Below, piece by piece: positions 42,928 through 50,052 of a stretch of DNA of 64,000 nt. A model generated the notes under the pieces. It did no database searches, was not told the origin of the DNA, and saw nothing but the letters and a program-made list of their open reading frames with translations. The stretch comes from Clostridia bacterium. Lineage in GTDB: Bacteria > Bacillota > Clostridia > Christensenellales > Aristaeellaceae. Position 1 is the first letter of the stretch. Each line of letters begins with the position of its first letter. Both the position numbers and the translations under genes were made by a program. The DNA lies in the NCBI GenBank assembly GCA_017938695.1, contig JAGBBA010000042.1, forward strand, positions 1 to 64,000, in the 5' to 3' direction.

Positions 42928-43656
42928 GTGCAATTGACTTGTTTGGGCGTGAACGGCCCGTTCCCGGCACCGGAGGGGGCGACCTCCGGCTATTTGGTGG
43001 TGCAGGGAGAAACACGGCTGCAGCTGGATATGGGCAGCGGTGTTTTGGCTGCGCTGACGGAGCGCACGCCGCCGGAGGCTTTGACGGCGGTGCTGCTTTC
43101 GCATTGGCATTATGATCATTGCAGTGACATGCTGCTGCTGATCTACCGCATGGAGAGCCTGGTGGTGCAGGGCGCGGAGCCGCTGGACGTGTACGGGCCG
43201 CTGGACAAGCGGTCGCTGGTGCGGCAGGCATTGCTGGCCAGCCCGGCCTTCCGGGTGCATGATGTGCAGCCCGGTGATGTGCTGCGCCTGGGCGATGTGG
43301 AGGTTAAGGTGGGCCTGGCCCGGCATCCGGTGCCGGCAGTGATGCTCCGCCTGGAGGCAGAGGGCCGCAGCCTGTGCTACACCGGTGACACCAATGAGGT
43401 GGAAGGTCTGGTGGAATTTGCCCGGGGTTGCGATTTACTGCTGGCGGACGGGTTGTTCCCCCAGGCGGCGTGGAGCACGGCCAAGCCCCATTTGTCGGCG
43501 GCCATGGCGGCGGAACTGGCCCGGGATGCCCAGGCTGGCAAGGTGGTCATCACCCATCTGAACCCGGCCATTGATGCCGCAGGCTTGCTGAAAGAGGCCC
43601 GCGCCGTCCGTCAGGATGCGGTGCTGGCCCAGCGGTTTGCCACCTACACCGTATGA
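42928..43656 (+). CDS. MBL-fold metal-dependent hydrolase (RNase Z/YycJ-like)
   Basis: 242-residue metallo-beta-lactamase-fold protein. It starts with GTG at 42928 after GGGGAG. The metal motif is SHWHYDHCSD (HxHxDH) near residues 58-67, with further ligands in CYTGDTNEV (Asp), and KVVITHLNP (His). The N-terminal LTCLGVNGPFPAPEG loop is typical of the tRNase Z/arylsulfatase-like branch. Substrate may be a phosphodiester; not determined. Its last 4 nt overlap the start of comEC (ATGA), so the two are coupled, and with holA they form an operon. Confidence 0.88.
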   Translation: MQLTCLGVNGPFPAPEGATSGYLVVQGETRLQLDMGSGVLAALTERTPPEALTAVLLSHWHYDHCSDMLLLIYRMESLVVQGAEPLDVYGPLDKRSLVRQALLASPAFRVHDVQPGDVLRLGDVEVKVGLARHPVPAVMLRLEAEGRSLCYTGDTNEVEGLVEFARGCDLLLADGLFPQAAWSTAKPHLSAAMAAELARDAQAGKVVITHLNPAIDAAGLLKEARAVRQDAVLAQRFATYTV

Positions 43657-45899
43657 GAAACAGGGATTACGCCTGGCTGCTGCCTGTGGCTGCGCTTGCG
43701 CTGGCTGCAGGCATTCTCCTTGGCCGGGCGGCAGGGAACGTGTGGCTCCTGTGGCTGATGCTGCCCTGCGCCGTCGGGGCCTGTGCCTTGCTGAAGGGGC
43801 GCAGCCGTCTGGTGGCAGCGCAAGCGTTGGTGCTGGCGATAGGCTGCGTGTTGGGGTGGTATGCGTATCATCCTGCGCTGCCGGAGGAAGGGGACTACAC
43901 CATTTCCGGCGTGGTGGCGGAGGAAATCCGCCTGCGCGAGGATGGTCAGGTGCGCACCCTTTTGCGGGGCGTTACGCTGAATGGCGAGCCCCTTCGTGCC
44001 GGGGCGTACTGGTCGTTTTACCTGCGCGGCGAGGAAACGCTGCCCGAGGGCCTGGCTCCCGGTGTGCGCGTGGAACTGACGGCCCGGGTTTATCATCCTG
44101 GCGGGCCGGACAACCCCGGCGGCTATGATTTTCGGGAATATTTGCTGCAAAAGGGCGCGACCATCGGCGTTTACGGCAATGGTGAGCTGACTTGCTCGCC
44201 CAGCTGGCATCCCCTGGGATTGGCGGCGGCCCTGCGGAACAAACTGGCGCAGGCTCTGGCGGCGGCCATGGGGGATGCGGCGGGCGGCTATGCGGCCACC
44301 ATGCTGCTGGGCAGCCAGCATCTGGTGCCCACGGAGGACCGCGAGGCCTTCAGCAGGCTGGGCATTGCCCACATCCTGTCGGTTTCCGGGTTCCATGTGA
44401 GTGTGCTGGCCGGGTTGGTGATGATGCTTTTCCGGCGTCTGCATTTGTCGCGGAAGGTGCGGTTCCTGTGGCTGGTGTTGCTGCTGGCCCTGTACAGCTG
44501 GCTGACCGGCCTGCACGCGCCGGTGATCCGCGCGTCGCTGCTCTTTTTGCTGTTTGAATTTGGTGCGCTGAAGCACCGCCAGCGCAGCAGGATTCATCTT
44601 TTGTGTGCGTCCTGGGTGGTGCAGTTGCTTGTTTCCCCGGCGCAGCTCACCAGCCTGAGCTTCCAGCTGACCTACGGGGCCATGCTGGGCTTGATGCTGG
44701 TCACGCCCTGGCTGGAGGCCCGGTGGTCGCCCCGGCGTGGGAGCAAGGTGTGGTCGTGGTGCTGCGCGGCTTTGGGTGCTCAGGCGGGCATTCTTTTGCC
44801 GGAATTGTACTGGTTCCACGAGCTGCCGCTGCTGGGTATTCTGCTCAACAGCCTGGTGATGGGCGCGGCTACCGTGCTGATGACCCTTTGCTGGGCGGTG
44901 CTTTTCCTGCTGCCGGTCTTTCCGGTGGCGCAGCTGCTGGGCCAGTTGACGGCACTGCTTCTGGATGGTATGCTGATGGTGGTGCGTTTCCTGGGCGGCT
45001 GGGAGGGCATCACCCTGTGGACATGCCGCGCCACGCTGCTCACGGCTCTGGCCTGGGCGGTGTGGATGCTGGCCATGAGCTGGTGGTGTCCCGGCAAGCG
45101 GCGGCCCATGGCATTGGTGCTGAGCCTGGTGGTGCTGGCGGCGTCGGTATGCCCGTGGCCCAACACGGGCACGCGGTATGTGCAGCTCAGCGTGGGCGAA
45201 GCGGATGCCGCCGTTTTGCAGGATGGCCCGGTGACCATGGCCATCGACACCGGTGAGGACGGGCAAGCCCTGGCGGAGTACCTTCACCAGCGGCGGCTGA
45301 GCCTGGATGCGCTGGTGCTGACGCACCTCCATGCCGACCATGCCGGCGGCGTGCAGGCCCTGCTGGACAGCCGCATTCCCGTGGCGGTGTGCTATCTGCC
45401 CTGGGGCGCGGAGCAGGCGCTGATCGACGCAGGCATGCAGGAGGCCCTGGATGCCCTGGCAGCCTCGGGGACGGAGATCGTCCACTGGGGCCGGGGAGAC
45501 GAATTACCCTTGCCCAGCGGCAGCATCACCGTGCTGTGGCCGGAAATGGGCAAGGTTCGTCCTGCACAGGATGCCAACGAATCCTCCCTGGTGCTTCGGG
45601 CGGAGCTTTGCGGCACGTCGCTGTTGCTCACCGGCGACCTGGGCGGAGTCTATGAAATGTACGCCGCGACCCCGGCGGATGTGCTGAAGGTGGCGCATCA
45701 CGGGTCAGAAGGCAGCACGTCGCCAGCGTTTTTGCAGGCGGTCGAGCCGGAGGTGTTGCTGCTCTCTTGCGGCGACGAGGCCCGCAGCCTGTCCATGGAG
45801 GCGCGGCGGGGCGGCATTCCCATGGCGGACACCCGCGCAGGCGGCGCGGTGACCCTGGAATTTGACGAAAACGGCTTCACCGTGGAAACCCTGCGGTGA
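43653..45899 (+). CDS. comEC: ComEC/Rec2 DNA internalisation channel
   Basis: 748-residue membrane protein that carries single-stranded DNA across the cytoplasmic membrane during natural transformation. Layout: two N-terminal helices, an OB-like DUF4131 region (residues ~80-200, YTISGVVAEEIRL), the multi-helix competence domain (~220-500, with the family motif GIAHILSVSGFHVSVLAGL and LTGLHAPVIRA), and a C-terminal MBL-type nuclease-like domain (~510-748) with LTHLHADHAGG and KVAHHGSEGSTS. All family landmarks are intact and the length is usual. comEC followed by holA is a common Firmicutes order. No other competence genes are in the window. Confidence 0.95.
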   Translation: MRNRDYAWLLPVAALALAAGILLGRAAGNVWLLWLMLPCAVGACALLKGRSRLVAAQALVLAIGCVLGWYAYHPALPEEGDYTISGVVAEEIRLREDGQVRTLLRGVTLNGEPLRAGAYWSFYLRGEETLPEGLAPGVRVELTARVYHPGGPDNPGGYDFREYLLQKGATIGVYGNGELTCSPSWHPLGLAAALRNKLAQALAAAMGDAAGGYAATMLLGSQHLVPTEDREAFSRLGIAHILSVSGFHVSVLAGLVMMLFRRLHLSRKVRFLWLVLLLALYSWLTGLHAPVIRASLLFLLFEFGALKHRQRSRIHLLCASWVVQLLVSPAQLTSLSFQLTYGAMLGLMLVTPWLEARWSPRRGSKVWSWCCAALGAQAGILLPELYWFHELPLLGILLNSLVMGAATVLMTLCWAVLFLLPVFPVAQLLGQLTALLLDGMLMVVRFLGGWEGITLWTCRATLLTALAWAVWMLAMSWWCPGKRRPMALVLSLVVLAASVCPWPNTGTRYVQLSVGEADAAVLQDGPVTMAIDTGEDGQALAEYLHQRRLSLDALVLTHLHADHAGGVQALLDSRIPVAVCYLPWGAEQALIDAGMQEALDALAASGTEIVHWGRGDELPLPSGSITVLWPEMGKVRPAQDANESSLVLRAELCGTSLLLTGDLGGVYEMYAATPADVLKVAHHGSEGSTSPAFLQAVEPEVLLLSCGDEARSLSMEARRGGIPMADTRAGGAVTLEFDENGFTVETLR

Positions 45900-45912
45900 G
45901 GGAGAGGATCAT

Positions 45913-46929
45913 ATGGATCGCAAAGAACTGATGCAGGCCATCAAGGATGGCAGGGTGAAGGGTGCCTATCTGCTGGAGGGCACGGAGGAGAACATCAAGG
46001 CCTCCGCCCTGGCGGCACTGCGCAAGAAGCTCCTGCCCGAGGGTCTGGAAGAACTGAACGAAAACCTGATGGACAACCCCACCACCGATGCCCTGATCGC
46101 CGCGGCGGAAACCCTGCCCTTTCTGGCGGATCAGCGGCTGGTGGTGGTACGGGAGCATCCTGCCCTGACGGGCCGTGCCGAGGCTGATGACCGGCTGCTG
46201 GATTATCTGCAGCATGTGCCGGATAGCTGCGTTATGGTGTTTATGCAGCGCGGCAAGGCGGACGCCCGCAAGAAGCTCTACAAGGCGGTGCAGAAGCACG
46301 GCGCGGTGGTGACCTTCTCCCCCTTGACGGATGTGGAGCTGAACCAGTGGATCATCCGCGCCTTCGGGGCCATGGGCAAGCAGTGCTCTACGCAAACGGC
46401 CTCGCTGCTGGCCTTTACCGTGGGCAACGATACGGCTCTGCTCCGCACAGAAATGGAGAAGCTGGCGGCCCTCACCGGCGAGCGGACGGACATCCTGGAC
46501 GAGGACGTGCATGCCGTGGCCACGCGCTCCATCGAGTGCACGGTGTTTGAAATGGTGGACGCCGTGGTGGCCGGGCAGGAGGGCAAGGCCTTTGGCCTTT
46601 TGCGGGATATGCTGGTCAGCGGCTCCGACCGCATCGGCATCCTGGCCATGCTGCTTCGGCAATACCGCCTGTTGCAGCATGTGAAGATCATGCAGTTTGA
46701 AAAGAAATCCGCCCAGGAGATCAAGCAGAACCTGGGCATCGCCCCCTTTGCGGCGGAGCGGTGCATCCGCCAGGCCCAGGCCTATACCGGCAAAGAGGTG
46801 AAACAGGCGGTGGACATCTGCCTGGACACGGAGTACCGCATCAAAAGCGGCCGGATGAACCAGGAGGGCTCCCTGGAAGCTGCTATGCTGGAAATATTCG
46901 CCCTGCGGCATGCACGCAGGCAGGCATAA
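45913..46929 (+). CDS. holA: DNA polymerase III delta subunit
   Basis: 338-residue clamp-loader subunit that opens the beta clamp. The ATG at 45913 follows GAGAGGAT; the frame is open upstream inside comEC. The N-terminal AAA-like domain shows GAYLLEGTEENIKASALAAL and LPFLADQRLVVVRE; the middle part has GNDTALLRTEMEKLAALTGE and the C-terminal collar domain ILAMLLRQYRLLQHVKIMQ. These match HolA proteins of Firmicutes. It lies 13 nt after comEC. Confidence 0.95.
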   Translation: MDRKELMQAIKDGRVKGAYLLEGTEENIKASALAALRKKLLPEGLEELNENLMDNPTTDALIAAAETLPFLADQRLVVVREHPALTGRAEADDRLLDYLQHVPDSCVMVFMQRGKADARKKLYKAVQKHGAVVTFSPLTDVELNQWIIRAFGAMGKQCSTQTASLLAFTVGNDTALLRTEMEKLAALTGERTDILDEDVHAVATRSIECTVFEMVDAVVAGQEGKAFGLLRDMLVSGSDRIGILAMLLRQYRLLQHVKIMQFEKKSAQEIKQNLGIAPFAAERCIRQAQAYTGKEVKQAVDICLDTEYRIKSGRMNQEGSLEAAMLEIFALRHARRQA

Positions 46930-46939
46930 GGAGAAAACC

Positions 46940-47530
46940 ATGCGTCGAAGCGAGTGGAAAAAGCATTACACAACCGTCCTTCATGTGGATCCCAAAACCG
47001 GCAAGGAGAAACAGGTGCTGCGCTACATTGGTGCCTGGCATGCCATGGAGCCCGGCCAGCGCAAGGCCTGCGCTATCCAATGCGGCCTGGGCTGGGTGCT
47101 GGGCACGGCGGCATTCCTGACGGCAGGGTTGGTGCCCAACTGGGCCAGCCTGTGCCAGTACGTTACGCCCTGGTATGTGCTGTGCATGGTGCCGCTGATC
47201 TATCTGCTGCTGGGCCTGATCACGCTGCTGCGCCTGAAGCCGGCGGCATTCACGGAGATCGCCCGGTCGGACAGCCTGGGGTATATCCGGGCCAGCAGCT
47301 GGGGACTGGTGATCCTGGGCGGACTGTGGAGCATCACCACGGCGGTGTTCCTTTTGCAGAAGCAGGCCACCATCACCCTGGTGAACGAGCTGATCTTCCT
47401 GGGGGCTGGCGTGGTAACGGCGGGCATCGGCGGCTGGCTGCTGCTGGTATTGAAGGGCTTGCGCCTCACCACCTGGACAAATGAAAAGGAAGCAGCTGAT
47501 ACAGCTGCTTCCGCAGAAGAAAACCAGTGA
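46940..47530 (+). CDS. Four-helix membrane protein of unknown function
   Basis: 196-residue protein starting at 46940 after AAGGAG. It has a basic N-terminal cytoplasmic region (RRSEWKKHYTTVLHVDPKTG, residues 1-~45), then four hydrophobic segments at about 48-70, 83-105, 122-142 and 148-170, and an acidic tail (NEKEAADTAASAEENQ). No family recognised. It is 10 nt from holA and is probably cotranscribed with it. It ends 3 nt from a convergent small gene. Confidence 0.7.
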   Translation: MRRSEWKKHYTTVLHVDPKTGKEKQVLRYIGAWHAMEPGQRKACAIQCGLGWVLGTAAFLTAGLVPNWASLCQYVTPWYVLCMVPLIYLLLGLITLLRLKPAAFTEIARSDSLGYIRASSWGLVILGGLWSITTAVFLLQKQATITLVNELIFLGAGVVTAGIGGWLLLVLKGLRLTTWTNEKEAADTAASAEENQ

Positions 47531-47533
47531 TGA

Positions 47534-47770
47534 TTATTTGCCAAACAGGCTCTTCACCGCGCCCAGAATGCCCTTGGCCTTCTTGGCGGTGTCGTCGAGG
47601 TTCAGCTTGGCCTTGATGGCGTCGATCACGGCGTTGATCTGATCATCGGGCAGGTCCACGTTCAGCAGGCCCTCCAGGGTCTTGACGGGATCGGCGGTGA
47701 ACTTGGCGATCAGGTTATCGTTGCCTTCCAGCTGGGAGAGCACATCGGAAATGATCTTCTGGATATCCAT
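47534..47770 (-). CDS. Small alpha-helical hypothetical protein (78 aa)
   Basis: Starts at 47770 after GGAACG; the frame is open further upstream across the promoter, so the longer form is not used. The sequence MDIQKIISDVLSQLEGN, IAKFTADPVKTLEGLLNVDL, DDQINAVIDAIKAKLNLDD ends in an amphipathic helix GILGAVKSLFGK. The pattern DP..LE.LL...L.DDQI..V...I.AKL resembles small helical proteins common in Clostridia, of unknown function. A clear promoter precedes it. Confidence 0.7.
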   Translation of the reverse strand: MDIQKIISDVLSQLEGNDNLIAKFTADPVKTLEGLLNVDLPDDQINAVIDAIKAKLNLDDTAKKAKGILGAVKSLFGK

Positions 47771-47810
47771 TGCAAATCGTTCCTTTCTTGCGGAAAATCC
47801 GCTTGTTATC

Positions 47811-47839
47811 AGTATACGGGACAAACGGAGAAAATTCAA
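47811..47839 (-). promoter_or_regulatory. Promoter of the 78-residue helical protein gene
   Basis: On the minus strand TTGAAT (47834-47839) and TATACT (47811-47816) are 17 bp apart, about 40 bp upstream of the start at 47770. Confidence 0.65.
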
Positions 47840-47887
47840 GAAAGTGACAGAAATGTTCACCCAATCATCACGAAGGAGGACGAAAAC

Positions 47888-48376
47888 ATGGCATCAAAGG
47901 TAGGCAAGCTCATCAAGGAAGCCCGCACCGGCGCGGATCTCACCCAGGAAAAGCTGGCTAAGAAGGTGGGCGGCGGCTTGACCGCCAACGACATCAGCCT
48001 GGCAGAGCGCGGCGAGAAGGACCTTTCCCAGGCCCAGCTGAAGAAAATCGCCAAGGCGTGCGGCGTGACCCAGGCCTCGCTGCTCAATGCGGCCAAGGGT
48101 ACCACCACGAAGAAGACCACCACCAAGAAAACCACTACCGAAAAGAAGCCCAAGACCCCCAGCAATGCCAACACCTCCATGAAGGTGACCACCACCGAGA
48201 AGAAGCTGATTGAGTACTACCGCCTGGCGGACAGCAACACCAAGAAGGCCGCCACCAGGGTGCTCAAGGGCGAGTGCAGCGACATGGTGATGACCCTGCT
48301 GGGCGGCAGCGACGGCGCAGCGGATTCCGTGGCCGACCTGATCGGCGACGCGCTGGAGAACCTGTTCAGCAAGTGA
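47888..48376 (+). CDS. HTH XRE-type protein with Thr/Lys-rich linker
   Basis: 162-residue protein; AAGGAGGA precedes the start. Residues 1-~68 form a Cro/C1-type helix-turn-helix (LIKEARTGADLTQEKLAKKV, LTANDISLAERGEKDLSQAQ, KKIAKACGVTQASLL). A low-complexity linker TTTKKTTTKKTTTEKK follows (residues ~75-90). The C-terminal part has YYRLADSNTKKAATRVLKGE and ends in an amphipathic GAADSVADLIGDALENLF segment. The linker recalls histone H1-like tails and may bind DNA without sequence preference. It is divergent from the 78-residue gene, whose product ends in a similar amphipathic LFxK helix. Confidence 0.75.
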   Translation: MASKVGKLIKEARTGADLTQEKLAKKVGGGLTANDISLAERGEKDLSQAQLKKIAKACGVTQASLLNAAKGTTTKKTTTKKTTTEKKPKTPSNANTSMKVTTTEKKLIEYYRLADSNTKKAATRVLKGECSDMVMTLLGGSDGAADSVADLIGDALENLFSK

Positions 48377-48386
48377 GGCGATGGGG

Positions 48387-48752
48387 ATGAAGTACCCGTG
48401 GATCGATGCATATCTGCTCAGCAAGCCCGGCGTGACCCGTAACGATGAAAACTGGAACTGGCAGCGCTACATGCTGGGGGACAAAATGTTTGCGGCGGTG
48501 TGTCTGGATGAAACGGACACCCCCTATTACATCACCCTGAAGCTGGATCCCCTGGAGGGCGAAGCACTGCGCAAGCAGTATCCGGACATTCATCCCGGGC
48601 ATTATATGAACAAGCTGCACTGGAACTCTGTCCGCCCTGACGGCGACGTACCGGAGGAACTGCTGAAGCATATGCTGGATGAATCCTACTGGCTGATTTT
48701 GAAGGGCTTCAGCAAAAAGAAACAGGCAGAGATCCTGGCGGAGAAAGCATGA
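48387..48752 (+). CDS. MmcQ/YjbR family protein
   Basis: 121-residue protein starting at 48387 (GAGG 8 nt upstream) rather than at the ATG 6 nt earlier. The order KYPWIDAYLLSKPGVTRNDE, RYMLGDKMFAAVCLDE, ITLKLDPLEGEALRKQYPDI, PGHYMNKLHWNSV, ELLKHMLDESYWLI is that of the MmcQ/YjbR (CyaY-like fold) family of DNA-binding-like small proteins. Cellular role not established. Its stop overlaps the next start. Confidence 0.88.
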   Translation: MKYPWIDAYLLSKPGVTRNDENWNWQRYMLGDKMFAAVCLDETDTPYYITLKLDPLEGEALRKQYPDIHPGHYMNKLHWNSVRPDGDVPEELLKHMLDESYWLILKGFSKKKQAEILAEKA

Positions 48753-48910
48753 AGAAAGTCGTATCCCTGAAAAAGCAAAGCAAGCGCGCCCAGCGCGAAT
48801 ACCACCTGAGCCGCCGCGGCAGCTGGGGCGAAGTGAACCCGGTGAGCCGCACGGTGGAAAGCAAAAAGGTCTACAACCGCAAACGGCTGGGGAAGCCCGG
48901 GGAGGAATAG
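48749..48910 (+). CDS. Small basic protein (53 aa)
   Basis: Open frame of 53 codons overlapping the previous stop by 4 nt (ATGA), beginning MKKVVSLKKQSKRAQREYHL, then SRRGSWGEVNPVSRTVESKK and ending YNRKRLGKPGEE. Over a third of the residues are Lys or Arg, suggesting RNA or DNA contact. The SRRGSWGEVNPVSR(T/V)xxSKKxYxRK pattern is one I associate with a short conserved protein family in Clostridia, usually beside YjbR-like genes. The coupled overlap and GGAGG leading into the next gene support it as real. Confidence 0.7.
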   Translation: MKKVVSLKKQSKRAQREYHLSRRGSWGEVNPVSRTVESKKVYNRKRLGKPGEE

Positions 48911-48914
48911 CATC

Positions 48915-49583
48915 GTGGTAAAGGCCGTTATCTTCGACATGTACGAAACGCTGATCACCCTGCATGCGGCTCCCCTGTATTTCAGCGCGGAAATGGCGGC
49001 GGATGCAGGCGTCCCGGTGGAGGACTTCCGCCGGGCCTGGTATCCATCGGAAATGGACCGCACCCTGGGCAGGCTGGACCTGGAGGCTGCCCTGCGGCCG
49101 GTGCTGGAGCAGTTCGGCTGCTGCCGTCAGCCGCTGATCGACCTGATGGTGGAAAAGCGCAAGGCAGCCAAGCGGACCTCCTTCGACCACATTCATCCGC
49201 AGGTCGTTCCCATGCTGCAGGCCCTGAAGGACAAGGGTCTGCGCATCGGCCTGATTACCAACTGCTTCTGGGAAGAGGCGGAGTACATCCGGCAAAGCCA
49301 GCTGTTCCCGTTTTTTGATGCGGCGCAGCTCTCCTGTGAGGTGGGGTTGTGCAAGCCTGACCCGGCCATCTACCACAGGTGCGTCCAGCAGATGGGTGTT
49401 GCCCCGGAAAAGTGCCTGTACATCGGCGACGGCGGCAGCCGCGAGCTGGAAACGGCACAAAGCCTGGGCATGCAAGCGGCCCAGGCAGTGTGGTATCTGA
49501 AGGATGGCACCCTGCAGCCCAAGGGCAGAATGCCGGAGTTTACCCAGTTGGAAGCCCCCATGGACGTGCTGGGCATGCTGTAA
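48915..49583 (+). CDS. HAD superfamily hydrolase
   Basis: 222-residue HAD protein starting with GTG at 48915 after GGGGAGG. Motif I is VIFDMYETL: the nucleophile Asp is kept but the usual second Asp (DxD) is Tyr, as in haloacid dehalogenase-like members (DAYGT). Motif II is in GLITNC, motif III near CKPDP, and motif IV is YIGDGGSRELETAQSLGM. The cap is a four-helix C1 type (residues ~15-85). With Tyr in motif I the protein may be a dehalogenase-type or a weak phosphatase; substrate unknown. Confidence 0.85.
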   Translation: MVKAVIFDMYETLITLHAAPLYFSAEMAADAGVPVEDFRRAWYPSEMDRTLGRLDLEAALRPVLEQFGCCRQPLIDLMVEKRKAAKRTSFDHIHPQVVPMLQALKDKGLRIGLITNCFWEEAEYIRQSQLFPFFDAAQLSCEVGLCKPDPAIYHRCVQQMGVAPEKCLYIGDGGSRELETAQSLGMQAAQAVWYLKDGTLQPKGRMPEFTQLEAPMDVLGML

Positions 49584-49599
49584 AAGGAGAGCGTATTGC

Positions 49600-50004
49600 A
49601 TGAGTGAAGAATTTGACATGGATGCCCTGCTGGACGAAATGGACGCCCGCATTGAGGACACGGTGGAAAATGCGGTGGAGGAGCAGGTGGCGGATGCTGT
49701 GACCTGCGCCCTGCAGGACGCCCTCCCGGAGGCACTGGAGGAGTGCCTTGCCGATTTTGAATTTGTGCTGCCCAACGGAGCCGTCGTCCGGCCCCGGCAG
49801 CATATGAAGCTGCTCAGCCCGGACAAGACCAAGCTGCTGTTTTGCTACGGCGGGCTGCGGGTGGATGGCAGCTCCCTGACGGTGCAGACGCGAGTCAGCA
49901 GCTGGGAGACCATTGCGGTCTATCCCAGCCGGGAAGAGGCCGTGGAAGCACTGGTCAAGGTGAAAAACGCCATGGATGCCCATTTGGAGATGCTGGAGCT
50001 GTAA
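49600..50004 (+). CDS. Hypothetical acidic protein (134 aa)
   Basis: Starts at 49600 with AAAGGAGA upstream. Residues 1-~55 are an acidic helical region (MDALLDEMDARIEDTVENAV, EEQVADAVTCALQDALPEAL) and residues ~60-134 a beta-rich part (FEFVLPNGAVVRPRQHMKLL, TKLLFCYGGLRVDGSSLTVQ, then SSWETIAVYPSREEA). No family recognised. It follows the HAD gene after 16 nt and is the last gene of the run, with a terminator directly after it. Confidence 0.7.
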   Translation: MSEEFDMDALLDEMDARIEDTVENAVEEQVADAVTCALQDALPEALEECLADFEFVLPNGAVVRPRQHMKLLSPDKTKLLFCYGGLRVDGSSLTVQTRVSSWETIAVYPSREEAVEALVKVKNAMDAHLEMLEL

Positions 50005-50014
50005 AGCAAAAATA

Positions 50015-50050
50015 AAAAAGCCTTCGCACAGATCGTTGCGAAGGCTTTTT
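50015..50050. terminator. Bidirectional intrinsic terminator
   Basis: AAAAAGCCTTCGCA (50015-50028) pairs with TGCGAAGGCTTTTT (50037-50050). Both strands show a T-run, serving the converging genes that end at 50004 and 50053. Confidence 0.92.
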
Positions 50051-50052
50051 GC

